DNA from: LC029 sp036676475
Lineage (GTDB): Bacteria; Bacillota; Bacilli; Aneurinibacillales; RAOX-1
Assembly (NCBI GenBank): GCA_036676475.1
Contig: JAKFCU010000096.1
Coordinates: 1-17,618, forward strand
Direction: 5' to 3'
Length of the DNA stretch: 17,618 nt
The translations under genes were made by a program, and so were the position numbers. Below the pieces are notes generated by a model. It ran no database searches, was not told the DNA's origin, and was given only the letters and a program-made list of their open reading frames with translations. The stretch's first letter is position 1. The number at the start of each line of letters is the position of its first letter. Positions 6,517 through 12,764 of this stretch are shown here, piece by piece.

Positions 6517-6994
6517 TCGGCAGTTTTGAGATAACGTGATACATGTTATGACTACAACGAACCATACAAATCGATTTAGGATAACGCTGCAGATGTTCAG
6601 GCAGTTCTTTAAAACCAAATGGATAGTAAAAATGAGGATTAATGTCACTGTAGAGCATAAAGATTGTATTTTTATCCTGCTGCTCGATATGGGATAAACA
6701 CTTTACTAACAACTCTTTTCCGTGTCCCATTCTTCGAAAATCCTGATCAATTACAATGGATCCAAGACCATAAAGAGGCAGGTGTTGATCGAATCGTTTA
6801 ATCTTTAAAAATAGAACGATCAGCGAACCAATAATATTATTGTCTTGGTCCACATAGACATATCGAGTGCCATAGTCTTCTTCCTTCTGATTCTCTTCTA
6901 CATATTGCTTATAAGTTCTTCCTTTTGCCCATTCTTTATATCCCATTTGATAAACATGCTCGGCCTCATTTGGTGCTATTTCTCTAAATAACAT
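6491..6994 (-). CDS. GNAT family N-acetyltransferase
   Basis: This 167-aa protein has the GNAT layout: an N-terminal alpha/beta part with WAKGRTYKQYVEE, a strand NIIGSLIVLFLK, then the acetyl-CoA binding core LGSIVIDQDFRRMGHGKELL (the RxxGxG turn is RRMGHG, near residues 95-115). A late strand and the YPFGF loop common in GNATs follow. By family it moves an acetyl group from acetyl-CoA to a small molecule or protein amine in the cytoplasm; the substrate is unknown. The start is ATG 6994 with a weak GGAAG site upstream. Its 3' end overlaps the msrA-like fragment on the opposite strand, and no clear terminator is seen there. Confidence 0.85.
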   Translation of the reverse strand: MLFREIAPNEAEHVYQMGYKEWAKGRTYKQYVEENQKEEDYGTRYVYVDQDNNIIGSLIVLFLKIKRFDQHLPLYGLGSIVIDQDFRRMGHGKELLVKCLSHIEQQDKNTIFMLYSDINPHFYYPFGFKELPEHLQRYPKSICMVRCSHNMYHVISKLPITQIPAYF

Positions 6995-7088
6995 AAGACA
7001 CTTCCAATCATTCGTGTTTATTATTTCCTTTTCTTAAAGGTGTGCCGCAGTTCCATTGTACCACGGAAAATTATGGAACAGAAGAACA

Positions 7089-7112
7089 AAAGACTCCTTT
7101 TGGGAGTCCTTT
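7089..7112 (-). terminator. Hairpin terminator candidate
   Basis: GACTCC (7092-7097) pairs with GGAGTC (7103-7108) around a 5-nt loop. On the minus strand the stem is followed by TTTTGTTCTT, so it fits termination of transcripts arriving from the ribbon-helix-helix gene before they reach the acetyltransferase gene. A T-run is also present on the plus side. Confidence 0.5.
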
Positions 7113-7172
7113 GTATACCGCATAAGATACCTAAGTGATACCATACGCCTTCTACCAGAGAGTATCATGTTT

Positions 7173-7202
7173 AAAGCCGATCCTACATAAGGAGTCGGCT
7201 TT
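7173..7202. terminator. Symmetric hairpin after the ribbon-helix-helix gene
   Basis: AAAGCCGA (7173-7180) pairs perfectly with TCGGCTTT (7195-7202), with TCC/GGA able to extend the stem inside. It lies about 60 bp past the stop of the minus-strand gene at 7264. The T-run is short, so it may act as an mRNA 3' end stabiliser together with the hairpin at 7089-7112. Confidence 0.45.
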
Positions 7203-7263
7203 CATTCTTGTTATGGTCGATCAAAGGAGGTATGATTTGAAAACAAGCATATTCCTGTCAATG

Positions 7264-7581
7264 TTAGGATTCCTCGCTATAATCTTTTTTCTTAGAGAAT
7301 TCCGGTACAATGATTTCAATGGAATCATCACTGGTTGTTTCTACTTCACTTATCGAGGAAAAAAGCTGATTGGTAATAGATTCGAAATCTATCTCTTCAA
7401 GGTTAAATCCGATATGCCCTGCATGAAGCAATAAATCCTCCAGGGATTCCTGCATGTTCAACTGTTGAGTTATAGCCAAAGCACACCAATCTGCAACCGA
7501 AATCCCCATTTTGCCAGCGATCTCTTCCGCTTTTTCCTTTAGCTCTGCCTCTATTTCGATGGTCACATTTGTCTTTTTCAT
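7264..7581 (-). CDS. Ribbon-helix-helix / antitoxin-like protein
   Basis: This 105-aa protein starts with a short beta strand and helix (MKKTNVTIEIEAELKEKAEE) followed by IAGKMGISVADWCALAI, the pattern of RelB/DinJ or CopG-type ribbon-helix-helix DNA-binding domains. The strand TNVTIEIE would make base contacts in a dimer. The second half (residues 45-105) is acidic and would suit toxin binding or dimer contacts. The binding site AGGAGGT lies about 9 nt before ATG 7581. No toxin-like gene (RelE, YafQ, MazF or PIN type) lies next to it on either side, so it is an orphan antitoxin or a stand-alone repressor. A GGATATCC palindrome just upstream (7609-7616) could be its operator, but this is inference. 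Confidence 0.65.
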   Translation of the reverse strand: MKKTNVTIEIEAELKEKAEEIAGKMGISVADWCALAITQQLNMQESLEDLLLHAGHIGFNLEEIDFESITNQLFSSISEVETTSDDSIEIIVPEFSKKKDYSEES

Positions 7582-7700
7582 TTCGATCGACCTCCTAGCC
7601 TAGATATGGGATATCCTATTCTGAAAGGTAAAAAGCTGTGATCGAATACAGCAAAAGCTTTTTCTACTAAGCAAGTATGTACATACACCATATAGAAGGC

Positions 7701-7727
7701 CGGTGTGCTCTTCACCGAGTTTTTTTT
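7701..7727 (+). terminator. Terminator-like hairpin with no obvious upstream + strand gene
   Basis: CGGTG (7701-7705) pairs with CACCG (7713-7717) around a 7-nt loop and is followed by AG and eight T (7720-7727). The only gene close upstream is on the other strand, so it may shield the SLH gene from antisense read-through, attenuate a leader transcript, or be a relic. Confidence 0.45.
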
Positions 7728-7797
7728 CTGAACGATCCATTTAACATCCAAAAAATTTTCAGGAAAATGTAACCAAATCATCGTTTGGCTCGTCTAA

Positions 7798-7825
7798 TTA
7801 AGTGTGGTGTAAAATTATGTATAAT
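7798..7825 (+). promoter_or_regulatory. Candidate sigma-A promoter of the SLH protein gene
   Basis: A perfect -10 hexamer TATAAT (7820-7825) preceded by TATG lies 27 bp before the start codon. The best -35 at normal spacing is TTAAGT (7798-7803, 16-bp spacer), a weak match. The gap to the ribosome binding site is short, so the leader would be about 20 nt. Confidence 0.4.
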
Positions 7826-7852
7826 TTCTAATGAAGGGAAGAGGGCGAAACG

Positions 7853-10114
7853 ATGAAAAGGTTCATCCCATTACCAGGCAAGGGTTCTATACTAGCCCTT
7901 TCCCTGTCTATTGCAGCAGGTGGCGTCTTTACCCCCGTTTTGCCGGGAGGAGACACGTTTTCTGCACCGGCGGTTTATGCGGCGGAATCACAATTAAAAA
8001 CGGTATCCAAGGAAGAGGCTTTAGCCAATATCAAAAAGTGGGTCGATATCCCGGCTGAATATAAACTCGAACATAGTCAATTGGAAAAACCAAATGGCTA
8101 TTCCGAGTTTGCGGGACCTACATGGAATCTACACTTCCGTAAAGATCCAGAAGGCGGCATGAGCTTTACCATAGATGCCATGAACGGCAAGCTTTTACGT
8201 TTTTCTCAATACAGAGAAACTCCGATTCAGGGCAATGACAACAAATTTATTGACACGAAACAAGCGGAACAGGCGGCACAAAACTTCCTGCATAAAGTAG
8301 TGGACAAACAGGAAGCAAAAACGCTTTCGAAAGCAAACGAATATGGTGCCAACTCCATTGATTTGAGTCCATCCTTAACCCGTTCCTTCAGCTATACGCG
8401 GGTGGTGAACCATATTCCGTTCCTGGAGAACGGAGTACACATCTCTATCGATGCGGAGGGAAAGGTGACGCAATTTATGCGCCGCTGGTACGATGGAAAG
8501 CTGCCTTCATCTACAGCGGCTGTATCCTTGGAAGCAGCGAAGAAAAAACTGGCAGATGCCGTGAAGCCTTCGCTTTCGTTCGTGCGATTAAGTGAGTACG
8601 CTGGAGATTATGGTCCGGGAAACAGACCGTTTTCGTTGGTATATAAATATGGGGCAAATGATGGATTAATGATCGAGGCAGGCAAAGGAGAGGTGATGAA
8701 CCGCTTTGGACAGCCGGTTCAAGCGGCAGAAAGCATCCGGCCGCTCGGTTCCACCATCAAAAAAGACTCTTCCGAGAAGCAAATCACGAAGGAAGAAGCA
8801 CAAAAAATAGCTGATGACATGATCAAAAGATTCCCTGGTTCCTATATATCCGAAGGCGGCGGGGGGTATGGAGCGAGTACCGGGTCCGATGGGATCGTCC
8901 ATCGCGACTGGCATTTTCGCTATGTTCTCGCCGATGACAAAGTCAAGGAACAAGGGGAGATCCAGATTGATATCAGCGATACCGGCGATATCAACAGCTT
9001 CTCCAATGCTGCCAACCGCCGTTTTGATCGGGGACGAAAGATTGAAAACCCCATTTCCTGGGATCAAGCGCAAAAATATGCCGTGGAGATCGTCAAGACC
9101 CTTTTTGCTGACCGGTTAGGCGAACTCTACCTCCTCACGGAAAAGCCATCTGACGAGATATTAAAGCAGCAACTGGAATCAGGAATGGGGGGATACTCCA
9201 TCGGTTTTGGCTGGCTCAAAGATGGGATCCCGGTGGAAAATGCCGCCATGCGGGTGGAAGTGGACGCGGAAACAGGGAAGATCCTGCATATGTGGACAGG
9301 AATAGGAAGCTATGAGCTGACTCAGTTAGAGGCAAGCAAGCCAACCCTTGGTGTGAATGCCGCAAAACAAAAAGAGGCCGAGAAGAAACAAGTGATGCTG
9401 ACCTATTTCCAATCTTACCCGGACTGGCGCTATTTTAATATGGGAGGCAATGGGAAAAGCGAACCGCTTCTCGTCTACCGCTATGTGGGAGATGAAGGTG
9501 TAGTCGATGCGGTCAGCGGAAAATGGATTTCCTTTCGGGAAATGCGTGAATATCAGCAGCCGCAGGACATAGCCGATCATCCAAAGCAAAGTGCGCTTCA
9601 GTTTGCCATCGAGCAAGGGTTCTTGAAAGCAAAGGACGGCAAAGTTGAACCGGACAAGGCAGTGACGCGCGGCGAGCTGGTCTCCATGGTGATTCGTCTT
9701 CCCATCGGTGAGCGCATGTATTCCCGTTACCAAGACGATCAATCGATGAAGGCGTATCAGTTTGAGGATGTGGATATGAATAGCCCTTACTTCCCTGCCA
9801 TTCAACAAGCCATACGGATAGGGATCATTCCAAGGGAAGGGAAAACCTTCCAACCGGATTCTCCAGTCAGCCGCATCGAACTGGCGGAAATGATCGCCCG
9901 ATTGGCTGGATACGGGAAGCTTTTAGGCGAACCTGAGATTTTCAAAACGAGCTATAGCGATGTAGAAAACAAAGATATACCGGCAGTGGCCTTATTTGAT
10001 ACGCTGGAAATAGGGGAAAGCCGAGGAAAACAATTTCAGCCGAATAGCAAGGTAACCCGTGCTGAAGTGGCAGCGGTTTTTCAAAAGCTGGTCCAAACAT
10101 TCAGCCAATTTTAA
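7853..10114 (+). CDS. Secreted YcdB/YcdC-repeat protein with three S-layer homology domains
   Basis: This 753-aa exoprotein starts at ATG 7853 after GGAAGAGGG. Residues 1-43 form a long Sec signal peptide: basic start, hydrophobic ILALSLSIAAGG core, likely cleavage after VYA. Residues about 55-290 and 310-560 are two related YcdB/YcdC (DUF4901, PepSY-like) units, each with a helix-starting EEA or KEEAQKIAD segment and a strand pair such as FTIDAMNGKLL or RVEVDAETGKIL. Three SLH domains close the protein: about 572-620 (TRGELVSMVIRL), 637-690 (FEDVDMNSPYF, SRIELAEMIARL) and 700-750 (YSDV, TRAEVAAVFQKL). By family, SLH triplets hold proteins to pyruvylated secondary cell-wall polymer. YcdB domains are of unknown function and may inhibit or chaperone proteases. 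It is monocistronic, with a strong terminator downstream. Confidence 0.92.
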   Translation: MKRFIPLPGKGSILALSLSIAAGGVFTPVLPGGDTFSAPAVYAAESQLKTVSKEEALANIKKWVDIPAEYKLEHSQLEKPNGYSEFAGPTWNLHFRKDPEGGMSFTIDAMNGKLLRFSQYRETPIQGNDNKFIDTKQAEQAAQNFLHKVVDKQEAKTLSKANEYGANSIDLSPSLTRSFSYTRVVNHIPFLENGVHISIDAEGKVTQFMRRWYDGKLPSSTAAVSLEAAKKKLADAVKPSLSFVRLSEYAGDYGPGNRPFSLVYKYGANDGLMIEAGKGEVMNRFGQPVQAAESIRPLGSTIKKDSSEKQITKEEAQKIADDMIKRFPGSYISEGGGGYGASTGSDGIVHRDWHFRYVLADDKVKEQGEIQIDISDTGDINSFSNAANRRFDRGRKIENPISWDQAQKYAVEIVKTLFADRLGELYLLTEKPSDEILKQQLESGMGGYSIGFGWLKDGIPVENAAMRVEVDAETGKILHMWTGIGSYELTQLEASKPTLGVNAAKQKEAEKKQVMLTYFQSYPDWRYFNMGGNGKSEPLLVYRYVGDEGVVDAVSGKWISFREMREYQQPQDIADHPKQSALQFAIEQGFLKAKDGKVEPDKAVTRGELVSMVIRLPIGERMYSRYQDDQSMKAYQFEDVDMNSPYFPAIQQAIRIGIIPREGKTFQPDSPVSRIELAEMIARLAGYGKLLGEPEIFKTSYSDVENKDIPAVALFDTLEIGESRGKQFQPNSKVTRAEVAAVFQKLVQTFSQF

Positions 10115-10180
10115 ATGTAGGGTAGCGAGGCAAAGACGAATGAAATTGGAAACAGCGACGAATTTCATAAAATTCGATTC

Positions 10181-10210
10181 AAAGTCTGACATATATATTG
10201 TCAGACTTTT
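10181..10210 (+). terminator. Intrinsic terminator of the SLH protein gene
   Basis: AAAGTCTGACA (10181-10191) and TGTCAGACTTT (10199-10209) form a perfect 11-bp stem with the loop TATATAT, ending in a T-run. It lies 66 bp past the stop. Confidence 0.85.
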
Positions 10211-10267
10211 GTTATACTCAAGTTACCAACATATAGAAATGAGTCTGGCGGTCAAATATCAGCGATC

Positions 10268-10351
10268 GCCGATATCCGGATGATTTTAGCCGATATGTAA
10301 CCTATTTTCGCTGATATGTATGGATTTTTCGCTCATATCTTTTTATGGAAT
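10268..10351 (+). repeat. Four degenerate 21-bp tandem repeats built on GATAT
   Basis: Units start at 10268 (GCCGATATC), 10289 (GCCGATATG), 10310 (GCTGATATG) and 10331 (GCTCATATC), exactly 21 bp apart, each followed by variable bases and an ATTTT tract. Single related copies occur downstream at 10551-10559 (GCTGATATG), and a CAGATAT near 10529. They are non-coding. The even two-turn period could reflect a protein-binding array or a decayed intergenic repeat family. Confidence 0.7.
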
Positions 10352-10364
10352 AGGAGTTTGACCT

Positions 10365-10430
10365 TGAAAGCTGTCTTTATTAACTATGGAATTTGATAAA
10401 AAGAGCTGGAAGGAAGATGTGATGGCTTTT
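10365..10430 (+). pseudogene. Small fragment of a TOTE-type primase gene
   Basis: Codons 10389-10430 read EFDKKSWKEDVMAF, which matches DFDKRSWREDVLAF (residues 166-179) of the intact primase-helicase at 12765. Ten of 14 residues are identical and the other four are conservative changes. Just upstream, GAAAGCTGTCTT matches the codons for ESCM at residues 158-161 of the same protein, but the frame is shifted by one missing base between the two blocks. No more of the gene is visible, so this is a short frameshifted relic of a paralogue, covering primase catalytic motif I. Confidence 0.6.
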
Positions 10431-10558
10431 GTCATGGTGAGCGACCGCTCATGGACTGACCCTTATTCAAGGTGAAGCGGAAGCTTTACCGTTAGCGATC
10501 AACTATATCTGAGTTCTAGAGTGCTTTCAGATATAAGGGAGCTTTCTTCCGCTGATAT

Positions 10559-10761
10559 GTATTTCCGTTCTAAAAAAGGATGAATAGGGGAAAAAAGTTC
10601 TGCTATCACGAGTTGGTAACGTTTACATTTGGTTAGGAAAGATGAATAACGGAATTTTTGGGCGCTATTCGTCCTTTTTATGGACGATTTTTGACGATAG
10701 TGGAACTTTTTTCCCTTAATGTGACCGCCTCCACACGGAAAGAGAGTTAATCGACAGTCTC
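10559..10761 (+). repeat. 203-bp dispersed repeat, copy 2
   Basis: This is a direct copy of 4866-5068 with about 87% identity by hand count and no net gaps. Its arms GGGAAAAAAGTTC--CTATC (10588-10607) and GATAG--GAACTTTTTTCCC (10696-10715) are inverted repeats matching at 18 of 20 positions, with a CGTCC/GGACG hairpin between them near 10670-10686. GATGAATA occurs twice inside, 62 bp apart (10579, 10641). It ends 105 bp before the second MBL gene. The rest of the 10115-10866 gap holds only the features listed here. Confidence 0.85.
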
Positions 10762-10866
10762 CAAACTTTCTCTATTATAAAATAGGCTATTGTTTAAGAT
10801 AACAGTATAATTAATGAAGTGAGACACGAATTAGTCTTTCTTTTCTCTATACGAGGGGGAATACAG

Positions 10867-11691
10867 ATGATCCAAGTTCAAAGAAACGGTCTTACCGTAT
10901 TTCAAAGCGCTTTATTTCAGACCACAAGTACGGTAGTGGAAGCAGATGAGTTCGTGCTCATTGCAGATCCGAACTGGCTGCCGCATGAAATTCAGGAGAT
11001 TCAGCAGCATGTGGCGCAAATCAGGAATGGGCGGGAGCTGTACGTGCTGTTTACGCATGGGGACTTTGACCATATTATCGGCTATCATGCCTTTCCCGAT
11101 GCGAAGGTCATTGGAAGTAAAGGACTGCAGGAGCATCCAAATCAAGAGGAAAAACTGAATCTGATTCAACAGTTTGATCATGACTATTACATTACGAGAC
11201 CTTACCCTATCGCATTCCCCAAAGCGGATATTGCCATTGAGGAAGATGGTCAAACGCTCGTGCTGGGGAGTACGACGATCACCTTCTACCTTTCCCCAGG
11301 ACATACTCACGATGGATTGTTTACCGTGATTGAACCGTTTGGTATATGGATTGCCGGTGATTATGTGTCGGATTTTGAACTTCCTTTCATATACAACAGC
11401 GCCATAGCTTATGGGGAAACCCTTCAGAAAGCAGAGTGGATTTTGCATGAACATACGGTAAGGATATTAATACCCGGGCATGGGCAATGGACGGAAAATG
11501 AAGAAGAGATGAGGCGAAGAATTCGGCGGTCGCAAACGTATCTTAGCCAACTGACTGAAGCAGTCATGAAGGAAGATGAAGAGGCTATACGGGCATTGGA
11601 AAACGAACTGCCGTTTCCTTCGAATTTTACGAAAGAATGTCATAAAAGAAATGTTGAAATTATCCAGCAAGAATATAGAAATCGCAAGTAA
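10867..11691 (+). CDS. MBL-fold metallo-hydrolase
   Basis: This 274-aa cytoplasmic protein has the complete MBL motif series: FTHGDFDHIIG (His64, Asp66, Asp68, His69), LSPGHTHDG (His146), IAGDYVSD (Asp165) and IPGHG (His205). The first motif is HxDxDH in place of HxHxDH, so one zinc ligand is Asp. A charged helical tail (residues 215-274) follows. The substrate is unknown; by family it is a hydrolase of esters, thioesters or similar bonds. ATG 10867 follows GAGGGGG at a 7-8 nt distance. A GTG at 10819 would add 16 residues without a better site, and I reject it. It is single, with its own terminator. Like the first MBL gene at 5114, it has a copy of the 203-bp repeat directly upstream, yet the two proteins are only distantly alike. 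Confidence 0.88.
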   Translation: MIQVQRNGLTVFQSALFQTTSTVVEADEFVLIADPNWLPHEIQEIQQHVAQIRNGRELYVLFTHGDFDHIIGYHAFPDAKVIGSKGLQEHPNQEEKLNLIQQFDHDYYITRPYPIAFPKADIAIEEDGQTLVLGSTTITFYLSPGHTHDGLFTVIEPFGIWIAGDYVSDFELPFIYNSAIAYGETLQKAEWILHEHTVRILIPGHGQWTENEEEMRRRIRRSQTYLSQLTEAVMKEDEEAIRALENELPFPSNFTKECHKRNVEIIQQEYRNRK

Positions 11692-11700
11692 TCCATAACA

Positions 11701-11727
11701 AAAAAGGCTGCGACAGGCAGCCTTTTT
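11701..11727 (+). terminator. Intrinsic terminator of the MBL gene
   Basis: AAAAAGGCTGC (11701-11711) and GCAGCCTTTTT (11717-11727) form a perfect 11-bp stem around the loop GACAG, starting 9 bp after the stop codon. The A/T flanks make it usable in both directions, so it may also stop the convergent gene ending at 11817. Confidence 0.9.
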
Positions 11728-11816
11728 CCCGTCTTGAAGGGTATATATTTCTTGTGCTATTTTTGCATTTCTGTTAATCATAAAAGGTTCCTCTCCAGAT
11801 AATGCCTCCTCGAATC

Positions 11817-12161
11817 CTAGTTAAAACACAGGAACATTAAAATAATCATACCGATGGCTGTCAAATCCATGACCCATTTCATGTTCACATTTCCTATGTG
11901 TCCTTCGTGTAGTCCCCTGATAATTCCCATCAAGCTTGAACCACCTTCATCCCTCTTTTGAGATTGTTGTAGAGTTGACACATTATGGTCTGAAGGATTG
12001 ATTCTTGCCTCATTTACCATCTGTGGTATTCCCCTTCCTTCTTCACCATCTATTCCAATGAGCCAACGTTCGTTCAAAAGGAGACCAGTGATGGATTCGA
12101 TAAGAATCAAGAAAGAAGTGATCATACCTATCCATAAATGCAATTGTCGTTGTTTTTTCAT
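11817..12161 (-). CDS. Small PepSY-associated transmembrane protein
   Basis: This 114-aa membrane protein begins MKKQRQLHLWIGMITSFLIL, a conserved first helix (residues about 8-29) of PepSY-associated TM proteins, followed by LLLNERWL. A soluble loop (30-80), the GLHEGHIGN motif (about 83-91) and a second helix WVMDLTAIGMIILMFLCF at the C-terminus complete it. The N-terminus is predicted cytoplasmic with the loop outside. Longer family members carry extra helices after this point, so the protein is either a short form or cut near residue 112, where the usual SIY or IYL ending is missing. ATG 12161 has only a weak binding site. The role is unknown; larger relatives are often linked to iron uptake or reductase systems. 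Confidence 0.7.
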   Translation of the reverse strand: MKKQRQLHLWIGMITSFLILIESITGLLLNERWLIGIDGEEGRGIPQMVNEARINPSDHNVSTLQQSQKRDEGGSSLMGIIRGLHEGHIGNVNMKWVMDLTAIGMIILMFLCFN

Positions 12162-12764
12162 GCGATTTTACCAGAGTCCAAAGGTGGGGTTTCTTAAATA
12201 GACCACTGCTGACTGACGTTGGCTTGTGGCAGAAGCGGAATTTTCAAAAAGTAAAGGTGGTGGTACTTCCTCATTACGAACAGTGAGTTACCACCATCAT
12301 TGATTTACAAAAATAAAAGTGCCCACAGAATGGACGTTAATAATGAATGTAAAAAATCACCCCGTTAACAACTCAAAATGATCTAGTCCTATCTATCCTA
12401 TACCGCCAGCCCCAACCTACGCTGTTCAGTCATGACAGCCCCAACTACTGTCCCTCCAATAATATTATAAAAAATAAAGATGAAAATTAGATGAACAAAC
12501 TATTAAGTTTATATGAAAAGTTGATGGGATAAAGAAAAACACCACAGTTGGCGGTTAATACTATTTTACTTCGCATTTCAATTGCATTTCTTATTGTATC
12601 ATTTGGTGATGGAAACCATTTCATTGACCCCCACTTTATGTCTATAAAAATGTTCTAATAAATTTTTGATGCTTGTTAGTAGATTTTCCGCAAATCTATG
12701 GGATTCATTTGCATCATGATACAATAATAAAATATCAGATTGAATGGGAACAGAGGGGAGAAAA
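12162..12764. other. Gene-free stretch before the primase-helicase
   Basis: I find no gene I can support in about 600 bp. GGTGGTA near 12260 can pair with TACCACC near 12290 as a hairpin. On the minus strand near 12405-12500 a 32-codon stretch gives a hydrophobic run (IFIFYNIIGGTVVGAVM) ending in a stop, which looks like the tail of a lost membrane protein. The ribosome binding site of the next gene (GAGGGGAG) is at 12752-12760. Confidence 0.5.

Larger units (their letters stand above)
7582..7852. other. Divergent intergenic region between the RHH gene and the SLH gene
   Basis: I see no gene here. It holds the RHH ribosome binding site, a small inverted repeat GCTGT/ACAGC near 7634-7652 nested in AAAAAGCT/AGCTTTTT, a hairpin with an eight-T run at 7701-7727, and the SLH gene promoter region near 7798-7825. 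Confidence 0.6.

Noticed and set aside
7135..7434. Plus-strand 99-aa open frame
   Set aside because: Most of it is antisense to the RHH gene and runs through the terminator hairpin. The RHH gene has a far better start site.
7264..7781. Toxin-antitoxin pair with the minus-strand frame at 7578-7781
   Set aside because: That frame has no binding site or toxin-like features and crosses a hairpin and T-run. The RHH gene is left as an orphan.
10268..10560. CRISPR array
   Set aside because: The units are 21 bp end to end with no spacers of constant length, and no cas genes are present.
10819..10866. Upstream GTG start for the second MBL gene
   Set aside because: ATG 10867 has a strong GAGGGGG site at good spacing, and the added residues do not look like part of the fold.
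12487..12624. Minus-strand 45-aa frame starting MKWFPSPND
   Set aside because: It is short, has poor spacing to a G-rich site, no recognised family, and may be a relic. It is not supported as a gene.
12744..12764. Upstream ATG 12744 for the primase-helicase
   Set aside because: The strong GAGGGGAG site lies after it and points to ATG 12765.
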